Shown: one piece after another, positions 49,727 to 58,830 of the stretch
How the letters are laid out: each line of letters starts with the position of its first letter
Numbering within the stretch: position 1 is the stretch's first letter
Origin: Planococcus sp. CPCC 101016
Lineage (GTDB): Bacteria > Bacillota > Bacilli > Bacillales_A > Planococcaceae
Direction of reading: 5' to 3'
Assembly (NCBI RefSeq): GCF_007859295.1
Contig: NZ_VOHB01000002.1
Coordinates: 186,001 to 250,000, forward strand
Length of the DNA: 64,000 nucleotides
Notes under the pieces: model-generated
Told to the model about the DNA's origin: nothing
What the model saw: the letters and a program-made list of their open reading frames with translations, nothing else
Database searches by the model: none
Made by a program: the position numbers and the translations under genes

Positions 49727-50851
49727 TTAGTTCACTTTCCCTCCATTAATAAAGACTTCTTCTGCATGATGCTGCAGTTCGAACGGTTTGCCGCTCCAAA
49801 TGACGAAGTCGGCGTCTTTTCCAGTCTCGATGGAGCCTACACGATTTTCCACACCCAGGTGCTTGGCGGCATCGGAGGTCAAAGCGCGCAATGCCTGTTC
49901 TTCTGAAATGCCATGGTTGATGGCGTGAATCGCGCTTGTCAGTAAATAATTGATGCCAACCACTGGGTGGTCTGTCGTAATTGAACAAGGCACTCCGGCG
50001 TCAAGGAGTGCCTTGATCGTTGACCATTGCTTGTCCTTCAATTCCACTTTGGAACGCGTCGACAAAGTAGGCCCGACCGAGACACGCACTTCATGTTCCG
50101 CGATATACGCTGCAATCTGATGGCCTTCGGTGCAATGTTCAATGGTGATATCGATTCCAAACTCGCGCTTTAAGCGCAGTACCGTCACGATATCATCCGC
50201 GCGATGTGCATGGACACGAAGAGGGATTTCTTTGTTCAAGACTCTCCCCAAGTTCTCCATGCCGAGTTTTCGTTCTTTTTTCTCGCTGTCCAGATAATTT
50301 CGCGCATCGATCAGGTTTTCCCGCAAGAGTGCCGCTACGCCCATGCGTGTAGTCGGCATTTTTCCTTTTCCGCCGTGGAAGACTTTCGGGTTTTCGCCGG
50401 TTGCTGCTTTCATGCCGGAAGGCGAGCGGATGACCATCTCGTCAACAATATAGCCGGCCGTTTTCAACACCGACATTTCGCCCCCGATGACATTGGCGCT
50501 TCCTGGCATGACTTGGACTGTGGTGATGCCAGCTTGCCGCGCATCTTCAAATCCTCGATCCTGCGGATTTATCCCATCAATCGCCCGAAGCTGCGGAGTA
50601 ATGGCACTGCTTGTTTCGTTATGGTCTTTTCCATCTTTTCCGATGCCTTCTTCTGTAATGCCAAGATGTGTATGGACATCGATCAATCCCGGAGTGACGA
50701 TTTTACCGGCTGCATCAATTATTTTGCAGTCAGGCGGTGATGCCAGATCCTTGCCAACACCGATGAATTTCCCTTTGTCGACCAATAAAGAGCAGTTTTC
50801 AATCACTTCTCCGGTACCATCCCAAACACACGCATTTTTAATCATAATCAT
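49727..50851 (-). CDS. Amidohydrolase family protein (imidazolonepropionase-like group)
   Basis: A 374-residue metal-dependent hydrolase. GLIDVHTHLG (H60, H62) binds the first metal; further ligands appear as VHAHRADD and IEHCTEGH; the catalytic Asp is in ITTDHPV. The end, GSIETGKDADFVIWSGKPFE, is a hallmark of the superfamily. It resembles the uncharacterised secreted/cytoplasmic amidohydrolases near dipeptidases. ATG 50851 is preferred over the adjacent TTG. It diverges from the M42 peptidase gene. Confidence 0.87.
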   Translation of the reverse strand: MIMIKNACVWDGTGEVIENCSLLVDKGKFIGVGKDLASPPDCKIIDAAGKIVTPGLIDVHTHLGITEEGIGKDGKDHNETSSAITPQLRAIDGINPQDRGFEDARQAGITTVQVMPGSANVIGGEMSVLKTAGYIVDEMVIRSPSGMKAATGENPKVFHGGKGKMPTTRMGVAALLRENLIDARNYLDSEKKERKLGMENLGRVLNKEIPLRVHAHRADDIVTVLRLKREFGIDITIEHCTEGHQIAAYIAEHEVRVSVGPTLSTRSKVELKDKQWSTIKALLDAGVPCSITTDHPVVGINYLLTSAIHAINHGISEEQALRALTSDAAKHLGVENRVGSIETGKDADFVIWSGKPFELQHHAEEVFINGGKVN

Positions 50852-51033
50852 CAATAAAAATCCCCTTTCAGAATAGACTCATTAATCAGTTTACCATTGC
50901 AGAGAAGAGGAAAAGTGCTTGATGGCGGATATTGAATCGATTCTTTCTGGAAAAAACGGAATTTTCCGAAAGACTGCCCGTCTATTTTCAAGTAGAATGA
51001 ACGTTGTAGAGATTGATCAAAAGGAGGAAGTAT

Positions 51034-52101
51034 ATGTTTAAAGAACGATTTTTCCAAGAACTAAAAGAGCTTGCAGCTTTGCCGGGCGGTCCCGGAAGAG
51101 AACACCAAGTAGTCAAGCGAATGGCTGAATTGCTGGAACCGCTCGCAGCTGTGGAAATTGATCACATGGGCAATATCTATGCTGTCCTGGAAGGTGATCA
51201 GCCAGGTCCGACAGTTTTGGTGTCGGCGCATTCGGACGAAATCGGCTGCATGGTCAGTGCGATCGACAGCAAAGGCTTTTTGCGTATGGAGCGGACCGGC
51301 GGCATGATGGATGCATTGCTAGTCGGACGCAAAGTCGAAGTGAACGGCCATTTTGGCGTAGTCGGCGTAAAAGCCGGACATCTTCAAACTGCCAGTGAAC
51401 AAACCAAGGTGTTGCCGATTGAAGACATGTACGTCGACGTCGGGGCAGCATCCGAAGAAGAAGTGCTCCAAATGGGCATTCAAATCGGCGATTCGATTAC
51501 TTATATCAGCGATCTTGATCGGTTTACCAATAGTGATTTGATTTGCGGCAAAGCGATCGATAACCGCAGCTGCTGCGTCATGCTTGTAGAATTATTCAAG
51601 GCGTTTCAGGACAAGAAGTTCAGCGGAACGCTTGTCGGCGTGATCACTGTGCAGGAAGAAGTGGGCCTTCGTGGTGCACAGGTAGCGGGCTATAAAATCG
51701 ACCCGGACTATGCCGTCATCCTCGATACCATTGCATGCGCAGACACACCGGATGGCAATACATATCCGATTGCCATCGGCAAAGGGCCGGTGCTGCCTTT
51801 ATTGTCAGGCGGCGGTGCACGCGGCAATTTAATGGCGCCGCAGATGAAAGACTTGATCATCAAGTATGCAGAGAAAAATGATGTACCGATCCAGTTATCA
51901 GTCATGTCAAAAGGAACAACGGACTTATCGGCGATTCATTTGGCGAGAGAAGGCATCTTAGGTGCAGCCATTACATTCCCTCGCCGCTATTCCCATTCGC
52001 CGGTCGAAATGGCGAATTTAAAGGACTTTGAAGCAGGCTTTACCTTATTGGAAGCGATGCTGCGCGACAGTTCCCAATGGGGCAGCTTGAAATTCGTGTA
52101 G
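51034..52101 (+). CDS. M42-family aminopeptidase
   Basis: A 355-residue dimetal peptidase. Metal ligands and catalytic residues are in VSAHSDEIG (H66, D68), GKAIDNRSCC (bridging Asp), VQEEVGLRGA (Glu pair) and DTIACADTP. The carboxy region has TFPRRYSHSPVEM with the last histidine. Members are glutamyl or other aminopeptidases forming large complexes in the cytoplasm. The start ATG 51034 has AAAGGAGGAAG before it. It ends at a terminator shared with the next gene. Confidence 0.9.
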   Translation: MFKERFFQELKELAALPGGPGREHQVVKRMAELLEPLAAVEIDHMGNIYAVLEGDQPGPTVLVSAHSDEIGCMVSAIDSKGFLRMERTGGMMDALLVGRKVEVNGHFGVVGVKAGHLQTASEQTKVLPIEDMYVDVGAASEEEVLQMGIQIGDSITYISDLDRFTNSDLICGKAIDNRSCCVMLVELFKAFQDKKFSGTLVGVITVQEEVGLRGAQVAGYKIDPDYAVILDTIACADTPDGNTYPIAIGKGPVLPLLSGGGARGNLMAPQMKDLIIKYAEKNDVPIQLSVMSKGTTDLSAIHLAREGILGAAITFPRRYSHSPVEMANLKDFEAGFTLLEAMLRDSSQWGSLKFV

Positions 52102-52127
52102 CAGCAAAAAATTTCACGTAAACTACA

Positions 52128-52166
52128 AAAAAACCGAAGCCATTGTTTCAATGGACTTCGGTTTTT
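52128..52166. terminator. Bidirectional terminator between M42 peptidase and binding-protein genes
   Basis: AAAACCGAAG-CCATTG / CAATGG-CTTCGGTTTT arms with A and T tails for both strands. Confidence 0.85.
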
Positions 52167-52173
52167 AACGGTT

Positions 52174-53793
52174 TTATTGATTGATGGAAACGTTTCGCAG
52201 CTGATAGATTCCGGCTGCGTTGATTTCGAATCCGGATACTGCATCAGCAACGCCCACCAAGTAATCCTGGTGAAGCAAGTAAGCCATTGGGGCATCTTCA
52301 GCTAACATCGCTTGTGCTTCTGCATAGAGCTCTTCGCGCTCAGAAGCTTCAGTTGCACGGCGTGCCTCATCTAACAAAGCGTCAAATTCGGGATTTTCGT
52401 AGAACGTACGGTTCCCTGGGTTCCCTAAGGAAGCTGAATGGAACAATGGATACAAGGTATAATCTGCATCTCCTGTAGAGTTGGACCAGCCAAGGATGAA
52501 CATATCATGGTCTCCGGAAGCAGTTCGTTCGATATAAGAACCGAATTCCATCACTTCAATGGAAACCTCAATGTTCAATTCAGCAAGAGCCTCTTGTACA
52601 AGTACCGCAATCGACTGGCGCTGCGGGTTGTCATTTGTCCAAATGCTTGTGGTGAAGCCGTCAGCCAAGCCAGCTTCTTCAAGAAGGGCACGCGCCTGGT
52701 CCATATCGTACTCAATCGATTCCACATCTTCGGTGTAGCCGAAAATGCCTGGCGCAACCGGCCCTTTCGCTACAGTTCCAACACCATCATAAATACCGGA
52801 GATGATCGCTTCACGGTCGATGGCATAAGAGATTGCCTGCCGCACCAACGGATCATCAAATGGCGCTTTTTGTGCATTAAAGCCTAGATAAGCGATACTC
52901 GCAGATTGCTGCTGCACAATTGAAGCAGATCCTGAATTCTCAATACGCGCTACTTCGTTCGGCTGAACCGGATCGATAATATGAACGTTCCCGGTTTCCA
53001 AATCGGCTGCACGCACCTGCGAATCAGGAACAACGCGGAATGTTACAGTATCTACGTTTGCTGGAGTGTCCCAATAATCTTCGTTTTTCGATAAGCGAAT
53101 TTCAGAGCCCGGCTCCCAAGATTCAAATTTGAAGAAGCCTGTACCGATTGGGTTTGCAGAAACAACCGAGAATGGATCAGCACCTCCGGCAACTGCTTCA
53201 TAATCGGCTTCAATCGATGCCGGTGAAATCATGCCGCCGCCTGCGTGAGAAAGGTGGGCTAGCAATGGGGAAAAGGCATATTCAGTCTTAATCTGTACTT
53301 CGTAATCCCCAATCACTTCAACATCCGTAATCATTTCGTATAAGTTAAAGCGCGGTGATGCCAGAGATTCGTCGCGAATGCGGTCCAAGTTCGCTTTGAC
53401 CGCTTCGGCATTGAACGGTTCACCGTCGTGGAAAGTTACATCTTCACGCAGTTTAAAGGACCAAGTCAACTCGTCGATTGGTTCCCAAGACTCGGCAAGA
53501 CCTGGAATAATTTCGTTGTTTTCATCACGGTTTACTAAAGTTTCAAAAATATTCGCTTGGATGACCGATGACGGCACGTCATTGGCACCATGCGGATCCA
53601 AAGAGGAAGCATCCGATAAGACCGCGAGGATTAAATCTCCTCCTTGTGCGGCTTCGCCGTCTGCAGGAGCTGCTCCGTCTTCCGATGATCCGGAAGAGTC
53701 ATCGCTGCCCCCGCCACCTGCACATGCTGCCAGGAACAGCGCTAGAACAAGCAATAATAGAAAAGACCAAACTGATTTTCTCGGTAATGCCAT
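52174..53793 (-). CDS. Peptide/opine ABC transporter substrate-binding lipoprotein (SBP family 5)
   Basis: A 539-residue lipoprotein. The signal peptide ends at lipobox LAAC (about 21-24), then a low-complexity G/S/D/A linker of about 25 residues. The mature domain is family 5: LSDASSLDPHGANDVPSS, LAESWEPIDELTWSFKLRED, VTFHDGEPFNAEAVKANLDR and GTGFFKFESWEPG. It should capture oligopeptides, dipeptides or glutathione-like compounds. No permease or ATPase genes lie beside it, so it must use components elsewhere. Confidence 0.9.
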   Translation of the reverse strand: MALPRKSVWSFLLLLVLALFLAACAGGGGSDDSSGSSEDGAAPADGEAAQGGDLILAVLSDASSLDPHGANDVPSSVIQANIFETLVNRDENNEIIPGLAESWEPIDELTWSFKLREDVTFHDGEPFNAEAVKANLDRIRDESLASPRFNLYEMITDVEVIGDYEVQIKTEYAFSPLLAHLSHAGGGMISPASIEADYEAVAGGADPFSVVSANPIGTGFFKFESWEPGSEIRLSKNEDYWDTPANVDTVTFRVVPDSQVRAADLETGNVHIIDPVQPNEVARIENSGSASIVQQQSASIAYLGFNAQKAPFDDPLVRQAISYAIDREAIISGIYDGVGTVAKGPVAPGIFGYTEDVESIEYDMDQARALLEEAGLADGFTTSIWTNDNPQRQSIAVLVQEALAELNIEVSIEVMEFGSYIERTASGDHDMFILGWSNSTGDADYTLYPLFHSASLGNPGNRTFYENPEFDALLDEARRATEASEREELYAEAQAMLAEDAPMAYLLHQDYLVGVADAVSGFEINAAGIYQLRNVSINQ

Positions 53794-54064
53794 TTAGTTT
53801 CCCCCTGTATATCGTATTTAGAATACCACGCTAGACGCAATATTCTGATAATAATAATAGCATACTCTTTTTACTAAAACAATCTAACATCTCTTGATTT
53901 ATTCAGTACGGTGTCTGAAGATAAGGAAGAAAAGGCTTACACAAATACACGGTCAGAAAAAGAGCGCATCTATTTTGCAAAAGAAAAATTTATAAAATCA
54001 GTGTTGGGAGAATTTTGTGTTCAGCTGGTGAAAGTAGCTAATTTTCTTTCGCATCCAAAACGAC
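53794..54064. other. Intergenic region with no recognisable gene
   Basis: This AT-rich stretch lies between divergent genes and should hold the promoter of the binding-protein gene. I see no clear hairpin or operator in it. Confidence 0.4.
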
Positions 54065-54114
54065 TTGACATTTAGGGGAAAAAGAGTAAAAATTAAGTAA
54101 AATAATTTACTTAA
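54065..54114 (+). promoter_or_regulatory. Promoter and palindromic operator of the LacI-type gene
   Basis: TTGACA (54065-54070) lies 16 to 17 bp before a TAAAAA/T -10 box near 54087. TTAAGTAAA (54093-54101) and TTTACTTAA (54106-54114) are perfect arms around ATAA. The same AAGTAAAATAAT core recurs before ganS at about 55191. Confidence 0.7.
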
Positions 54115-54141
54115 CTTATTTATAAAAGTGGGGTGGAAGGA

Positions 54142-55134
54142 TTGGCTACAATTAAAGACATCGGTGAAAAATCCGGGTTTTCTATTTCTACAGTTTCGCG
54201 CGTTCTTAGCAATGACCAAAGCCTATCTGTTCCCGAAGAAACTCGTGAAAAGATTTTTGATGCAGCGGAACAGTTGAATTACCGTAAAAAGACGGTTAAA
54301 ACGCTAGTGAAGAATATCGCCTTTTTGTACTGGCTAACTGAAAGAGAAGAATTGGAAGATGTGTATTTCAGAACAATGAGAATCGAAATAGAAAAAATGG
54401 CCAAGCTTTCGAACGTGGAATTGACAACGTATAAAATTGAAGGCGGCATCAGCCAAATTCCAGAGAACATCGAAGGTTTTATCGCAGTCGGAACGTTTTC
54501 GGAAAAAGAGATTAGCCATCTTCGAAAACTGACGCCCCACGGTGTTTTTATTGATTCAACGCCAGATCCGGAGCATTTTGATTCGGTGAAGCCGGATTTA
54601 GCGCAGATCACCCGAAAAACAATCGACTTTCTGATTGAAAAAGGCCACCAGGATATCGGATTTATAGGCGGCACTTACCATAATCCGAATACAGATGGGG
54701 ACGAAATGGATATTCGCGAACAGACTTTCCGGGATCACATGGAGAAAAAAGGATTGCTGCAGGATCGGAACGTTTACTGCCATAGGGGATTTTCAGTGGA
54801 TAACGGCTACCGGCTGATGACCAAAGCCATTGAAGAACTGGGGGATCAGCTGCCTACCGCCTTCTTCATCGCAGCGGACCCGATCGCTGTCGGATGTCTG
54901 CAAGCTTTAAATGAACAGGGAATCCAAATACCGAAAAGAGTCAGTGTCGTCAGCATCAACAATATCAGCATCGCCAAATACGTGTCACCTCCTTTAACCA
55001 CATTTCATATCGACATGGCGGAGATATGCAAGAACGCAATTTCGCTATTGCTGGAGCAATTGCTTGAAAAACGGAAGTGTACGAAGACTTTGTACTTGGG
55101 TGCCAACTTAATTGTGAGAAAGAGTACGAATTAA
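54142..55134 (+). CDS. ganR: LacI-family repressor of the galactan operon
   Basis: A 330-residue regulator. MATIKDIGEKSGFSISTVSR is the DNA-binding helix-turn-helix, then the hinge LNYRKKTVK and a periplasmic-binding-like effector domain (GFIAVGTFSEKEI, IDFLIEKGHQDIGFIGG, PTAFFIAADPIAVG, SVVSINNISIAKYVSPPLTT). TTG at 54142 is chosen as it gives the standard M-A-T-I-K start; an in-frame GTG lies nine bases before. Its position before the gan genes equals that of GanR in B. subtilis. Two palindromes sit in its own promoter and before ganS. Confidence 0.9.
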   Translation: MATIKDIGEKSGFSISTVSRVLSNDQSLSVPEETREKIFDAAEQLNYRKKTVKTLVKNIAFLYWLTEREELEDVYFRTMRIEIEKMAKLSNVELTTYKIEGGISQIPENIEGFIAVGTFSEKEISHLRKLTPHGVFIDSTPDPEHFDSVKPDLAQITRKTIDFLIEKGHQDIGFIGGTYHNPNTDGDEMDIREQTFRDHMEKKGLLQDRNVYCHRGFSVDNGYRLMTKAIEELGDQLPTAFFIAADPIAVGCLQALNEQGIQIPKRVSVVSINNISIAKYVSPPLTTFHIDMAEICKNAISLLLEQLLEKRKCTKTLYLGANLIVRKSTN

Positions 55135-55136
55135 CA

Positions 55137-55165
55137 AAACGACCTGGTAAACAGGTCGTTTTTTA
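55137..55165 (+). terminator. Terminator after ganR
   Basis: AAAACGACCTG / CAGGTCGTTTT stem with a five-base loop and a T6 tail. Confidence 0.9.
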
Positions 55166-55170
55166 TTTTC

Positions 55171-55254
55171 GTAAAACTTTTTACTATTTCAAGTAAAATA
55201 ATTGTTTACAGTTTTTTCTAACAATGCTATATTGTTTTTCAGGAAGCGCTTTCA
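55171..55254 (+). promoter_or_regulatory. Promoter, GanR-type operators and cre site before ganS
   Basis: TTTACA (55205-55210), 17 nt, TATATT (55228-55233) is the promoter. GTAAAACTTTTTAC (55171-55184) and AAGTAAAATAATTGTTTACA (55191-55210), the latter covering the -35 box, resemble the palindrome before ganR. AGGAAGCGCTTTCA (55241-55254) matches the cre consensus at 12 of 14 places, near the transcription start, so both local repression and CcpA control are likely. Confidence 0.8.
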
Positions 55255-55305
55255 ACAGAAACTTGTGGGGAGAGTTTCGAAAACGATTTGAGAGGGTGTA
55301 CGTTC

Positions 55306-56583
55306 GTGAAGAAATACAATAAGTATATTGGGTTAATGAATGGAGTGGCTTTGAGTTTAAGTTTGGCGGCATGTGGACCTCAGGAAAGCGGGGAAGGTTC
55401 TTCCGGCGGGGAAGCTGAAGCGCAGGATCGTGAACTGATTGTTTGGGAAGATATCGAAAAATCCGATGGGATCAAAGAAGCGGTTGCAAAGTTTGAAGAG
55501 GAAAACGACGTGACAGTTAAAATTGTTGAGAAGCCTTATGCACAGCAAATTGAGGACCTGCGTCTGGATGGACCAGGCGGAACAGGCCCGGATGTTTTGA
55601 CGATGGCAGGCGACCAAATTGGAACTGCAGTTGTTGAAGGCTTGGTCAAAGAAGTAGCGGTGGGCGAAGACGTTCAATCCATTTATACAGATGCGGCGAT
55701 GCAATCGCAAATGGTGGACGGAAAAGTCTACGGATTGCCTAAAGCGGTAGAGTCGACAATTCTTTACTACAACAAAGACTTGATTTCGGAAGAAGAATTA
55801 CCGACCACACTTGAAGAGTGGTACGACTATTCAAAAGAAACGACAACAGGCGACCAGTTCGGATTCCTGGCATTGTTTGACCAAATCTATTATGCACAAA
55901 GTGTCATGAGCGGCTATGGCGGCTATATTTTTGGACAGGATGCAGAAGGTAATTACGATCCGACCGATGTTGGGTTGAACAACGAAGGGTCTATTGAAGG
56001 CGCCAACTATATCCAAAAATTCTACAGCGAAGGCTTATTCCCAGCTGGAATCATCGGGGAGCAAGGCATCAACGTATTGGAATCGCTCTTTACAGAAGGA
56101 AAAGCGGCTGCGATTATTTCCGGGCCGTGGAATGTGGATCCGTTTACAGATGCGGGCGTCAACTTTGGAATGACAAAATTGCCCGAACTTGAAAATGGCG
56201 AAAACATGAGCTCGTTTATCGGAGTGAAGAGCTATAATGTCAGCGCCTATTCAAAAAATGCTGAACTTGCCGAAGAATTGCTGGTGTTCCTGGCAAATGA
56301 AGAAAATTCACGCACACGTTTTGAAGAAACACAGGAAGTTCCTGCAGTAGAAGCGTTGGCTAGTGATCCTGTCGTAGCTGAAAGCGAAGTTGCACAAGCT
56401 GTAGCAGAGCAATCCATATTCGCAGAATTGACACCGAACATTCCGGCGATGAACGAAGTGTGGACACCAGCTGACTCTGCTCTCCAAACAATTGCAACAG
56501 GCAAAGCAGAGCCGGAAGATGCATTAAACCAAGCAGTGGAAACGATCGAAGGACAAATTGAAGCCACTCATAGCGGCAACTAA
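55306..56583 (+). CDS. ganS: Galacto-oligosaccharide ABC importer binding lipoprotein
   Basis: A 425-residue family 1 (maltose-type) solute-binding protein. Signal peptide ends LSLAACG, giving a lipid-anchored cysteine at about 23. The mature part starts ELIVWEDIEKSDGIKEAVAK and has YGLPKAVESTILYYNKDLI and AAIISGPWNVDPF, typical of malto/galacto-oligosaccharide binders. GTG at 55306 is used: GAGAGGG lies nine bases before it. The first gene of the gan operon, it matches GanS (YvfK) in order and type. Confidence 0.9.
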   Translation: MKKYNKYIGLMNGVALSLSLAACGPQESGEGSSGGEAEAQDRELIVWEDIEKSDGIKEAVAKFEEENDVTVKIVEKPYAQQIEDLRLDGPGGTGPDVLTMAGDQIGTAVVEGLVKEVAVGEDVQSIYTDAAMQSQMVDGKVYGLPKAVESTILYYNKDLISEEELPTTLEEWYDYSKETTTGDQFGFLALFDQIYYAQSVMSGYGGYIFGQDAEGNYDPTDVGLNNEGSIEGANYIQKFYSEGLFPAGIIGEQGINVLESLFTEGKAAAIISGPWNVDPFTDAGVNFGMTKLPELENGENMSSFIGVKSYNVSAYSKNAELAEELLVFLANEENSRTRFEETQEVPAVEALASDPVVAESEVAQAVAEQSIFAELTPNIPAMNEVWTPADSALQTIATGKAEPEDALNQAVETIEGQIEATHSGN

Positions 56584-56601
56584 TCAGCAATAGCGAGAAA
56601 T

Positions 56602-56630
56602 GGCGTCAAACCTTAAACCTGTTTGACGCC
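56602..56630 (+). promoter_or_regulatory. Hairpin between ganS and ganP
   Basis: GGCGTCAAAC (56602-56611) and GTTTGACGCC (56621-56630) form a perfect 10-bp stem with no T tail. Such structures often protect the upstream mRNA end so that the binding protein is made in excess over the permeases. Confidence 0.7.
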
Positions 56631-56691
56631 GTTTGTTGTAAAGACCGGTAAGTGAGTTTTGTCCGGTCATACATAAAAAGAGGTGAAGAAT

Positions 56692-57948
56692 GTGCAAGCT
56701 CGTAAAACAGCCTTATTGTTATCTATCGTGCCCGGATTTGGCCAGTTTTATAACAAGCAATGGATTAAAGGGTTCCTGTTTCTTGGTATAGCGATATCCT
56801 TCTTCCTGGTGTTTGGAGATCTTCTGAACATGGGATTTTGGGGACTTGCCACACTTGGAACTGAAGTGCCGCGCGACAATTCGATTTTTCTTTTGGCAGA
56901 AGGTCTGATTGCCGTCATCGTGACGGTTTTCGGTCTTGCTTTTTACTATGTGAATTTGAGGGATGCCTACAAAAATGGCAAGCGACGCGATGAAAATCAG
57001 CCATTAAGCTCATTGAAAAATGATTACCAAAACTTAATCGCACAGGGTTACCCGTATTTGATCAGCGGTCCGTCTCTGTTCATTCTGATTTTTGCAGTCA
57101 TTTTTCCTATTCTGTTCAGTTTTGCACTGGCATTTACAAATTACGATTTATACCATTCCCCGCCGGCTAATTTAGCCGATTGGGTTGGATTTGATACCTT
57201 TGCAAAAATTTTCACAGTCGATATCTGGCGCTCGACTTTCTTCAGTGTTCTTGGCTGGACCGTCATCTGGACGCTTATCGCTTCGACGCTGCAAGTCGCT
57301 CTTGGGATTTTCATGGCGGTGCTCGTCAATCAAAAAGACCTTCGCTTTAAGAAGTTTTACCGGACCGTTCTTGTTCTGCCTTGGGCAGTTCCGGGGTTTG
57401 TCACCATTCTAATTTTTGCGGGCTTGTTCAACGACAGCTTCGGTGCCATCAACAATGATATTTTGGCAATGGTAGGCATCGATGCAATTCCATGGCTGAC
57501 AGATGAAAACTGGACCAAAGTGGCCTTGATTCTGATGCAGGGGTGGCTTGGCTTTCCATTCATTTTCCTGGTGACGACAGGTGTGCTTCAATCGATTCCA
57601 GACGATCTTTATGAAGCGGCTCGAATTGATGGAGCTTCCATTTTTGCGCAGTTCCGGAACATCACCATGCCGATGATTTTAATTGCTACGGCGCCGGTCA
57701 TCATTACACAATACACATTCAACTTTAACAACTTTAATATTATCTATCTTTTCAATGGCGGAGGCCCTTCTGTTCCCGAATCTACTGCCGGGGGAACCGA
57801 TATACTCGTTTCCTGGATCTACAAGCTGACCTTGCAGTCAAGCCAGTATTCGCTGGCCGCTGCGTTAACGATTCTGCTGTCCGTATTTGTCATTGCGATA
57901 GCGCTTTGGCAGTTCAGACGAACCGATGCATTTAAGGAGGGGGCTTGA
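56692..57948 (+). CDS. ganP: Galacto-oligosaccharide ABC importer permease GanP
   Basis: A 418-residue MalF-type permease, the length I recall for B. subtilis GanP. An N-terminal pair of helices (VPGFGQFYNKQWIKGFLFL) precedes the transport domain of six segments. The ATPase-contact EAA loop is DLYEAARIDGASIFAQFRNI with conserved Gly. GTG 56692 follows GAGGTGA; an in-frame GTG nine bases before overlaps that site. With GanQ, and probably the shared ATPase MsmX encoded elsewhere, it imports galactan fragments. Confidence 0.9.
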   Translation: MQARKTALLLSIVPGFGQFYNKQWIKGFLFLGIAISFFLVFGDLLNMGFWGLATLGTEVPRDNSIFLLAEGLIAVIVTVFGLAFYYVNLRDAYKNGKRRDENQPLSSLKNDYQNLIAQGYPYLISGPSLFILIFAVIFPILFSFALAFTNYDLYHSPPANLADWVGFDTFAKIFTVDIWRSTFFSVLGWTVIWTLIASTLQVALGIFMAVLVNQKDLRFKKFYRTVLVLPWAVPGFVTILIFAGLFNDSFGAINNDILAMVGIDAIPWLTDENWTKVALILMQGWLGFPFIFLVTTGVLQSIPDDLYEAARIDGASIFAQFRNITMPMILIATAPVIITQYTFNFNNFNIIYLFNGGGPSVPESTAGGTDILVSWIYKLTLQSSQYSLAAALTILLSVFVIAIALWQFRRTDAFKEGA

Positions 57949-57950
57949 AG

Positions 57951-58790
57951 ATGAATAAAGCAAAGTTTTTTCGTCTCTTGATTTCCCACTCGATTTTGAT
58001 TTTTATGGCGATCATCATCATCTATCCATTGCTTTGGACGGTGGGTGCCAGTTTTAATCCGGGCAATAGTCTGATCAGTACCACCATGATTCCGCAAAAT
58101 CCGACCTTGGATCATTACCGTGAGCTATTCGCAGGAAGCGAGAGCCTGCAGTATGTCCAATGGTATTTAAATTCTTTGAAGATCAGCATCTTCACAATGA
58201 TTGGAGCGGTGATCTGTGTTTCCTTTACTGCTTACGCCTTTTCGCGATTCCGTTTTAAAGGAAGACAAAATGCATTGACCTTGTTTTTGCTGCTGCAGAT
58301 GATTCCTCAGTTTTCTGCGTTGATCGCGCTTTTCGTTTTAGCGCAGATACTCGGAATGATGAACAGCCACTGGCTATTGATTCTGCTGTATATCGGCGGA
58401 TTGATCCCGCTGAACACGTATTTAATGAAAGGCTATATGGATTCCATTCCGATGGATCTGGACGAAAGCGCCAAAATCGATGGCGCCAGCAACACCAGAA
58501 TTTTTCTGCAGATCATCATGCCTTTATCAAAGCCGATGATCGCAGTAGTGGCGATGACCGGATTTACAGGGCCGCTTGGAGACTTTATCCTGGCGTCGAC
58601 GATTCTGCGGTCGCCCGAATACTATACGTTGCCGATCGGGCTATACAACCTGGTGAATGACGTCATGGGTGCAAGCTTTACGACCTTTGCCGCCGGGGCT
58701 ATTCTGATCAGCATTCCGATCGCGGTCATCTTTATCCTGCTGCAAAAGAACTTTGTATCAGGATTGACGGCCGGAGGTACGAAAGGCTGA
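57951..58790 (+). CDS. ganQ: Galacto-oligosaccharide ABC importer permease GanQ
   Basis: A 279-residue MalG-type permease of six membrane segments. The EAA loop reads PMDLDESAKIDGASNTRIFL; the loop before it (PLNTYLMKGYMDSI) and the end (LQKNFVSGLTAGGTKG) are typical for sugar permeases. ATG 57951 has AAGGAGGGGG and starts just after the ganP stop. No ATP-binding gene is present in the operon, as for gan operons of Bacillus. Confidence 0.9.
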   Translation: MNKAKFFRLLISHSILIFMAIIIIYPLLWTVGASFNPGNSLISTTMIPQNPTLDHYRELFAGSESLQYVQWYLNSLKISIFTMIGAVICVSFTAYAFSRFRFKGRQNALTLFLLLQMIPQFSALIALFVLAQILGMMNSHWLLILLYIGGLIPLNTYLMKGYMDSIPMDLDESAKIDGASNTRIFLQIIMPLSKPMIAVVAMTGFTGPLGDFILASTILRSPEYYTLPIGLYNLVNDVMGASFTTFAAGAILISIPIAVIFILLQKNFVSGLTAGGTKG

Positions 58791-58830
58791 CAGCTAAAAT
58801 TGCAGTGACTGGCACTGGAAGGAGAACATT

